Assembly: GCA_036271855.1 (NCBI GenBank)
Contig: DATAZV010000271.1
Location: 1 to 9,880, forward strand
Reading direction: 5' to 3'
DNA: 9,880 nucleotides
Origin: JAQGMJ01 sp036271855
GTDB taxonomy: Bacteria; Pseudomonadota; Gammaproteobacteria; Burkholderiales; JAEUOS01
Position 1 is the stretch's first letter. Each line of letters starts with the position of its first letter. Both the position numbers and the translations under genes were made by a program. Shown here in pieces: positions 6,151 through 9,880 of the stretch. The notes beneath the pieces are model-generated. The model ran no database searches, was not told the origin of the DNA, and worked only from the letters and a program-made list of their open reading frames with translations.

Positions 6151-6699
6151 ATGCTCTCCGCTTATTCCCCGCCCCGCTACACCCGTACCGCGATCGCGCT
6201 GCACTGGCTGCTCGCGCTCTTGATCCTGTGCGGCTTTTGCCTCGGGCTGTACATGACGGGGCTGAAGTTCAGCCCGGCCAAGCTGGTGCTTTACTCGTAT
6301 CACAAGTGGATCGGCGTGACGGTGTTTTCCCTCGCGCTGCTGCGCCTGTTGTGGCGCATGGGCCACAAGCCGCCCTCCCTGCCGCCGCGCATGGCGCCGT
6401 GGCAGCGGCATGCGGCGGGCGCCCTGCATGCGCTGCTGTATCTGCTGATGCTGGCGATTCCTCTCAGCGGCTGGCTGTATTCCTCCTCTACCGGGGTGCC
6501 TACCGTGCCGTTCGGCATCAGCGCCCTGCAACTGCCCGACCTTCTCGAACGTAACAAGGAGACGGCCGACAGCCTGCGCTTTTTGCATGTGACCCTGAAC
6601 TACTCGCTGGCGGTAATGGTGGCGCTGCATGTAGCGGCGGCCTTCAAGCACCATTTTCTGGACCGCGACAACCTGCTGGACCGGATGAATCCTTTTTGA
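6151..6699 (+). CDS. Cytochrome b561 family inner-membrane di-haem protein
   Basis: The protein has 182 residues with four hydrophobic helices at about 13-36, 48-69, 88-110 and 145-166. It resembles E. coli CybB/YceJ, which carries two b haems and passes electrons from ubiquinol. Candidate haem ligands are His18 (ALHW), His51 (YSYHKW), His146 (RFLH) and His160 (VALH), matching the conserved CybB pattern, and the protein ends in HHFLDRDNLLDRMNPF, close to the CybB tail. The frame is open to 6058, but the ATG at 6151 gives the normal length and N-terminus (PRYTRTAIALHW). No Shine-Dalgarno is present, so initiation may be leaderless-like. The stop overlaps the next start by one base (TGATG), indicating translational coupling with the YceI gene, as in the E. 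coli yceJ-yceI operon. Confidence 0.92.
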   Translation: MLSAYSPPRYTRTAIALHWLLALLILCGFCLGLYMTGLKFSPAKLVLYSYHKWIGVTVFSLALLRLLWRMGHKPPSLPPRMAPWQRHAAGALHALLYLLMLAIPLSGWLYSSSTGVPTVPFGISALQLPDLLERNKETADSLRFLHVTLNYSLAVMVALHVAAAFKHHFLDRDNLLDRMNPF

Positions 6700-7265
6700 T
6701 GGATGCAACGATGACATCGATTTTCCGCATTTGCCTGGGCCTTTTGCTGTTGCTCGCGGGCGACGCCGTTTATGCGCAGGCGGTGGACATGGGCAAGAGC
6801 CAGGTCACTTTCGGCTTCAAGCAGGAGAACGTGCCGGGCGAAGGCAAGTTCCGCAAATTCACGGCGCAAATCAGCTTCGACGCCGCCAAGCCGGAAGCGA
6901 CCAAAGCGAATGTGGAAGTGGACGTGACCAGCGTGGACTTCGGCGATGCGGGATGGAACAGCGACATCCAGTCCGACTCCTGGTTCGACACCAAGAAATA
7001 TCCGAAGTCGAGCTTTGTCATCAGCGGCGGCGCCAAGGCGGCCGCGGGCGGGCGCTTCGAGGCGCCGGCCAAATTCACGCTGAAGGGCGTGACGCGCGAC
7101 GTGACGGCGAGCTTCACCGCCAAGGCGGATGCCGGCGGCACCCTGATCGAGGGCATGGTGCCGGTGAAGCGCAACGACTTCAAGATCGGCGAAGGGCCGT
7201 GGGCCGATACCAGCGTGGTGGCAAACGAGGTGGCGGTGCGGTTCAAGGTGTACCTGAAAAAATAG
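6699..7265 (+). CDS. YceI-family periplasmic lipocalin-like protein (first copy)
   Basis: The protein has 188 residues from the ATG at 6699. A signal peptide with core ICLGLLLLLAG and probable cleavage after YAQA (residue 28) gives a periplasmic protein of about 160 residues. YceI marks are SQVTFGFKQ (34-42), GWNSDIQSDSWFDTKKYP, FTLKGVTRDV and VKRNDFKIGEGPW. The family folds as an eight-stranded antiparallel barrel that binds an isoprenoid chain; crystal structures contain polyprenyl or ubiquinone-like ligands. The ligand here is not known. The ATG at 6699 overlaps the cytochrome stop, which favours coupling; the ATG at 6711 also starts a good signal peptide, and a TTG at 6696 opens the frame. 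It differs clearly from the copy that follows and lacks cysteines in its mature part, so the two are diverged paralogs. Confidence 0.92.
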   Translation: MDATMTSIFRICLGLLLLLAGDAVYAQAVDMGKSQVTFGFKQENVPGEGKFRKFTAQISFDAAKPEATKANVEVDVTSVDFGDAGWNSDIQSDSWFDTKKYPKSSFVISGGAKAAAGGRFEAPAKFTLKGVTRDVTASFTAKADAGGTLIEGMVPVKRNDFKIGEGPWADTSVVANEVAVRFKVYLKK

Positions 7266-7290
7266 CTTTGCGGCTTTTACAAAATCCAAA

Positions 7291-7296
7291 AAGGAG
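7291..7296 (+). promoter_or_regulatory. Ribosome binding site AAGGAG of the second YceI gene
   Basis: A near-perfect Shine-Dalgarno lies 5 bases before the ATG at 7302 and contrasts with the weak or absent sites of the two upstream genes in the operon. The second YceI gene may therefore be translated most strongly. Confidence 0.8.
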
Positions 7297-7301
7297 ACAA
7301 C

Positions 7302-7880
7302 ATGAAGAGCAGATTGCAGGCATTGGGGAGCGGGCTGGCGTTGCTGCTGGGCGCCGGCGTGGCGCAGGCGGCACCGGTGGTGTATGAAATCGAGAACGCG
7401 CACACCTTTCCGAAATTCGAGGTCAGCCACAACGGCTTTTCGAATCACACCGGCATTTTCACCAAGACTTCCGGCAGGATCACCCTGGACCGCGAGGCGA
7501 AAACCGGCAGCATGGAAGTGACGGTGGATACGGCGGATATTTCCACCGGCATCGCGCCGATGGAAAAATTCCTCAAGGCCAAGGAGTTTTTCAACGTCGA
7601 GCAGTTCCCGACCATGACTTACAAGGGCACGCGTTTTCGCTTCGAAGGCGACAAGCTGGTGGCGGTGGAAGGCGAATTGACGCTGCTGGGCGTCACCAGG
7701 CCGCTGACGCTGACGGTGATCAACTTCGTCTGCGGGGCGCACCCGCGCAGCAAGAAGGAGCAATGCGGCGCCAACGCGGTGGGCGAGCTGAAGCGCTCGG
7801 ACTACGGCATGAAGGCGTTTTTGCCGCTGATCGGCGACGACATCAAGCTCACGATCCAGACCGAGGCTTACAAGCAGTAG
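7302..7880 (+). CDS. yceI: YceI-family periplasmic protein (second copy, closest to E. coli YceI type)
   Basis: The protein has 192 residues. The signal peptide MKSRLQALGSGLALLLGAGV ends with probable cleavage after AQA (residue 23), followed by APVVYEIENAHTF. Typical YceI motifs are FEVSHNGFSNHTGIF (39-53), KFLKAKEFFNVEQFPTMTY (89-107), ELTLLGVTRPLTLTV (125-139) and ELKRSDYGMKAF (162-173). Cys144 and Cys155 flank a loop (GAHPRSKKEQ) and could form a disulfide in the periplasm. The family binds polyprenyl chains, so a quinone or isoprenoid carrier role beside cytochrome b561 is reasonable but inferred. It follows the first YceI gene after 36 bases on the same strand and should share its transcript. 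The stop lies 13 bases from the convergent transporter stop; no terminator is visible between them. Confidence 0.94.
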   Translation: MKSRLQALGSGLALLLGAGVAQAAPVVYEIENAHTFPKFEVSHNGFSNHTGIFTKTSGRITLDREAKTGSMEVTVDTADISTGIAPMEKFLKAKEFFNVEQFPTMTYKGTRFRFEGDKLVAVEGELTLLGVTRPLTLTVINFVCGAHPRSKKEQCGANAVGELKRSDYGMKAFLPLIGDDIKLTIQTEAYKQ

Positions 7881-7893
7881 GGCGTCGCGCGCT

Positions 7894-8805
7894 TTAACGT
7901 GACTTGGCGGTGGCGGCGAGAAAGATGCCGCCGAGCAAAAGCGCCATGCCGAAGAACTTCGCCGGGCCGATGCCCTCGTCGAACAGCAGCCAGGCGAGCG
8001 CGGAGGAGCCGATCGGCTCGCCCAGCACGGCCACGGCGATCACCGTTGCCGGAAAATATTTGAGCGCGTAGTTGACCGCGCTGTGGCCGAACAGTTGCGG
8101 ACCCAGGGCCAGCGCACCCAGCAGCAGCCAGCCGGCGGGGCCATAGCCGTGCAGTTGCGCGCCGGCGACGATCGCCGCGGCCATCAGGCAGACGGCGGCG
8201 CTGGCGTAGACGATGCTGATGTAGGGCAGCAACCCCATGGCGGCGCGCAGCTTGCGGCCGATCAGCAAATAGCCGCAAATGGCCAGCGAGCCCAGCACCG
8301 CCAGGCCGTTGCCCAGCAGCGGACGGGTGGCGATTTCCGAATTACGGTCGGCGATGAAAATCACCACGCTGCCGATCAGCGCCAGGCCGATGGCCAGTGA
8401 CAAGCGCAGCGACAGGCGCTCGTGCAGGAAGGTCCAGGCGAATAGCGCCAGCCAGATCGGGTTGGTGGTGACCAGGGCCACGCTCGAAGCAACGGTGGTG
8501 TACTCCAGCGAAGCGATCCAGCTGGCGAAATGCACGCCGAGAAAGGCGCCGGAAGCCAGGGCCAGCGCCCATTGCGTGGGCTTCAACGCGTGCAGTTCGG
8601 CGCGGCAGCGCATCAGCGCCACCGGCGCCAGCCAGAGCGCGGCCAGCGTCAGGCGCCAGGCGGCGATGGCAAGCGAAGGCACACCCTGCGCGTGCGCATA
8701 GCGGATCAGGATGGCGGCTGTCGAGACGATCAGCACGCCGATGCCCAGCACTACATAGGCGTGGGCGGGCGGTGCGGGGCTGGGGAGGGTCTGGGTGTCG
8801 GGCAC
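7894..8805 (-). CDS. EamA/DMT-superfamily membrane transporter
   Basis: The protein has 303 residues with about ten hydrophobic helices arranged as two EamA repeats (about 17-152 and 165-300). Characteristic segments are RLTLAALWLAPVAL (51-64), FASWIASLEYTTVASSVAL (93-111) and FLHERLSLRLSLAIGLALIG (126-145) at the end of repeat one, and VLGEPIGSSALAWLLFDEG (260-278) in repeat two. EamA proteins are inner-membrane drug/metabolite transporters, often exporters of amino acids or metabolites; the substrate cannot be told from sequence. The only start near the first helix is GTG (8803-8805), with no strong Shine-Dalgarno; the next in-frame ATG falls inside the second helix. A GC-rich hairpin sits 23 bases upstream. 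It converges with the YceI operon and is insulated from the FecR gene by the terminator at 8902-8928. Confidence 0.92.
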   Translation of the reverse strand: MPDTQTLPSPAPPAHAYVVLGIGVLIVSTAAILIRYAHAQGVPSLAIAAWRLTLAALWLAPVALMRCRAELHALKPTQWALALASGAFLGVHFASWIASLEYTTVASSVALVTTNPIWLALFAWTFLHERLSLRLSLAIGLALIGSVVIFIADRNSEIATRPLLGNGLAVLGSLAICGYLLIGRKLRAAMGLLPYISIVYASAAVCLMAAAIVAGAQLHGYGPAGWLLLGALALGPQLFGHSAVNYALKYFPATVIAVAVLGEPIGSSALAWLLFDEGIGPAKFFGMALLLGGIFLAATAKSR

Positions 8806-8827
8806 TGGATGTCTTGGTATGCGAAAC

Positions 8828-8886
8828 GGCGCCGCGCGTGCCCGCGGCGGCGCCTATGGTACGCGCAAAACCCCGGTAGACCGCAA
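8828..8886 (-). promoter_or_regulatory. Weak promoter candidate and leader hairpin of the EamA gene
   Basis: On the minus strand TTGCGG (8886-8881) and TACCAT (8861-8856) are spaced by 19 bases, longer than ideal. Downstream, GGCGCCGC (8828-8835) and GCGGCGCC (8847-8854) form a perfect 8-bp inverted repeat with an 11-base loop. It would lie in the leader just before the GTG start. Confidence 0.27.
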
Positions 8887-8901
8887 CGTGGGCGCGGAAT
8901 G

Positions 8902-8928
8902 AAAAAAGCCGGGTCGCCCCGGCTTTTT
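8902..8928 (-). terminator. Strong rho-independent terminator behind the FecR-SPOR gene
   Basis: AAAAAGCCGGG (8903-8913) and CCCGGCTTTTT (8918-8928) form a perfect 11-bp stem with a TCGC loop and a T-run on both strands. It begins 16 bases after the stop of the minus-strand FecR-domain gene, whose transcripts it should end. Its symmetry would let it act in both directions. Confidence 0.9.
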
Positions 8929-8944
8929 CAGGCTGCGATTTCGC

Positions 8945-9850
8945 TCAGGCGCCCGGCTTCACGCCGGTGATGGCTTCGATTTTCGGCGCCAGGTTGTCGG
9001 CGTCTTCTTTCGAGGCCAGGCCGGGGATGCGCACTTCATAGCTGCGCTTGGCCGCATTGCCCACCGGGTAGATTTGCGCGGGGTAGCCGGCGGCGCGCAA
9101 GTCCTGATAGGCCTTGAGCGCGGCGTTCTGGTCGGGGCTGGCCATGGCGGTGAGCTTGAACTTGCCGCCCTTGCGCGCGGCGCCCTGGCCGGCGGCGATT
9201 TCGGTTTCCAACGCCCAGAGTTTCAACTGGTCTTCGCTGACGGCGGCCACCTGCGGGTCGGGCTTGGAGCGGTCGGCCTTTCCGTCGGCGGTTTTCGGCG
9301 CGATATAGAACTGCAGGGGCTGCGCCATGTCGATGGCGGCGTCCTGCTCGCGCTGCACGGCGATGTGGCCTTCGATCAGGCAGACCACGTCGCGGTCGCC
9401 GGCCGACTTGCCCCACAGGTCGGTGCCGCGCACGCCCGCAGTGAGCGTGGCGATGTGGATGCTGACGTCGCGCTTCGAGTTGAGCTTGTTGGCCGCCTCG
9501 GTGGTGAAGCGGAAGGCACCGCGCGCCACATCCAGCGCAGCCGAAAGAAACGTTTGCTTGTTCTGCCTGCTTTGCTCCAGCTTGTCGAGCGAGAGCATGG
9601 CGTTCTCGCCCAGCTTGACGGTGCTGCCCTCGGCCAGGCGCAGCAGGAGGCGCGAGTTCTGCCCGGTGGTGATCCTGTCGGCGGCGTTCAACTGCATGCC
9701 GGGCGCGATCGGCTGCCTGGCGCCGCCGCGTTCGACCCAGGCGGGCATCTGCACGCCTTCGACAACCGCGGTAGGCGCTGCCATTGCGGTGGACCACGGG
9801 TTGATACATATGGCCAGCGCGATGCCGGCGGCGATTTGCTTGATTTGCAT
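8945..9850 (-). CDS. Periplasmic FecR-domain protein with C-terminal SPOR domain
   Basis: The protein has 301 residues. A signal peptide (MQIKQIAAGIALAICI..., cleavage after AMA, about residue 24) precedes a FecR domain at about 38-165, seen in GMQLNAADRITTGQNSRLLL (51-70), GSTVKLGENAMLSL (75-88), DVARGAFRF (107-115) and TLTAGVRGTDLWG (135-147). A linker follows, then a SPOR-like domain at about 229-299 (KFKLTAMASPDQNAALKAYQ; RSYEVRIPGLASKEDADNLA). SPOR domains bind peptidoglycan stripped of stem peptides, so this protein probably sits at the cell wall. It lacks the cytoplasmic anti-sigma part and membrane helix of true FecR, so it is not a classical siderophore regulator. A GTG at 9856 opens the frame, but the ATG at 9850 has GGGGAG five bases upstream. 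Its operon partners would lie to the right, outside the window. Confidence 0.9.
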   Translation of the reverse strand: MQIKQIAAGIALAICINPWSTAMAAPTAVVEGVQMPAWVERGGARQPIAPGMQLNAADRITTGQNSRLLLRLAEGSTVKLGENAMLSLDKLEQSRQNKQTFLSAALDVARGAFRFTTEAANKLNSKRDVSIHIATLTAGVRGTDLWGKSAGDRDVVCLIEGHIAVQREQDAAIDMAQPLQFYIAPKTADGKADRSKPDPQVAAVSEDQLKLWALETEIAAGQGAARKGGKFKLTAMASPDQNAALKAYQDLRAAGYPAQIYPVGNAAKRSYEVRIPGLASKEDADNLAPKIEAITGVKPGA

Positions 9851-9855
9851 TTCCA

Positions 9856-9861
9856 CTCCCC
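9856..9861 (-). promoter_or_regulatory. Ribosome binding site GGGGAG of the FecR-SPOR gene
   Basis: On the minus strand GGGGAG precedes the ATG at 9850 by 5 bases and fixes that start. The in-frame GTG at 9856 overlaps this site and is therefore unlikely. Confidence 0.75.
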
Positions 9862-9880
9862 TTGTGTTCGTTGCTCAAGC

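Noticed and set aside
6270..6310. Possible sign of horizontal transfer or a mobile element anywhere in the window
   Set aside because: I found no transposase, integrase, terminal inverted repeats, target-site duplication or abrupt composition change; the only AT-rich stretch is the short intergenic centre near 5950-6045.
6600..7763. 387-codon minus-strand open frame opposite the two YceI genes
   Set aside because: Both YceI genes are clear on the plus strand; the antisense translation is His/Arg-rich shadow sequence.

Overview
The window is chromosomal-looking, GC-rich DNA from a Gram-negative bacterium. Signal peptides, a predicted outer-membrane barrel, a SPOR-domain periplasmic protein and a TACAAT-type -10 box suggest Pseudomonadota, most likely a betaproteobacterium; that placement is inference. 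I see no tRNA, rRNA, CRISPR array, insertion sequence, phage gene or attachment site. Ten genes are supported, one of them cut by the left edge.

Left part (1-3187): a truncated small membrane-protein gene (1-228, minus) follows a TPR-glycosyltransferase gene (310-1671, minus). The glycosyltransferase gene is divergent from a methionyl-tRNA-formyltransferase-like gene (1781-2638, plus). Next, on the minus strand, lies a full-length paralog of the truncated gene (2672-3187): one N-terminal membrane anchor and a six-cysteine exported domain. The two paralogs also share a short upstream block that sits where a promoter would be.

Middle (3255-5891, all minus): a stand-alone CoA-acylating methylmalonate-semialdehyde dehydrogenase (mmsA, valine/propanoate degradation) with a hairpin terminator behind it, and upstream of it a predicted outer-membrane beta-barrel protein with its own candidate terminator.

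Right part: an operon on the plus strand (6151-7880) encodes a four-helix di-haem cytochrome b561 followed by two secreted YceI-family lipocalin-like proteins, an extended version of the E. coli yceJ-yceI pair. It converges with a ten-helix EamA/DMT transporter gene (minus, GTG start). A perfect 11-bp hairpin terminator then separates the transporter from a periplasmic FecR-domain plus SPOR-domain protein (minus), whose start lies just inside the right edge.

Most of the content is ordinary accessory metabolism and envelope biology. I do not see a clear undescribed multi-gene system. The best leads are the six-Cys paralog pair bracketing the glycosyltransferase/formyltransferase pair, and the FecR-SPOR architecture.
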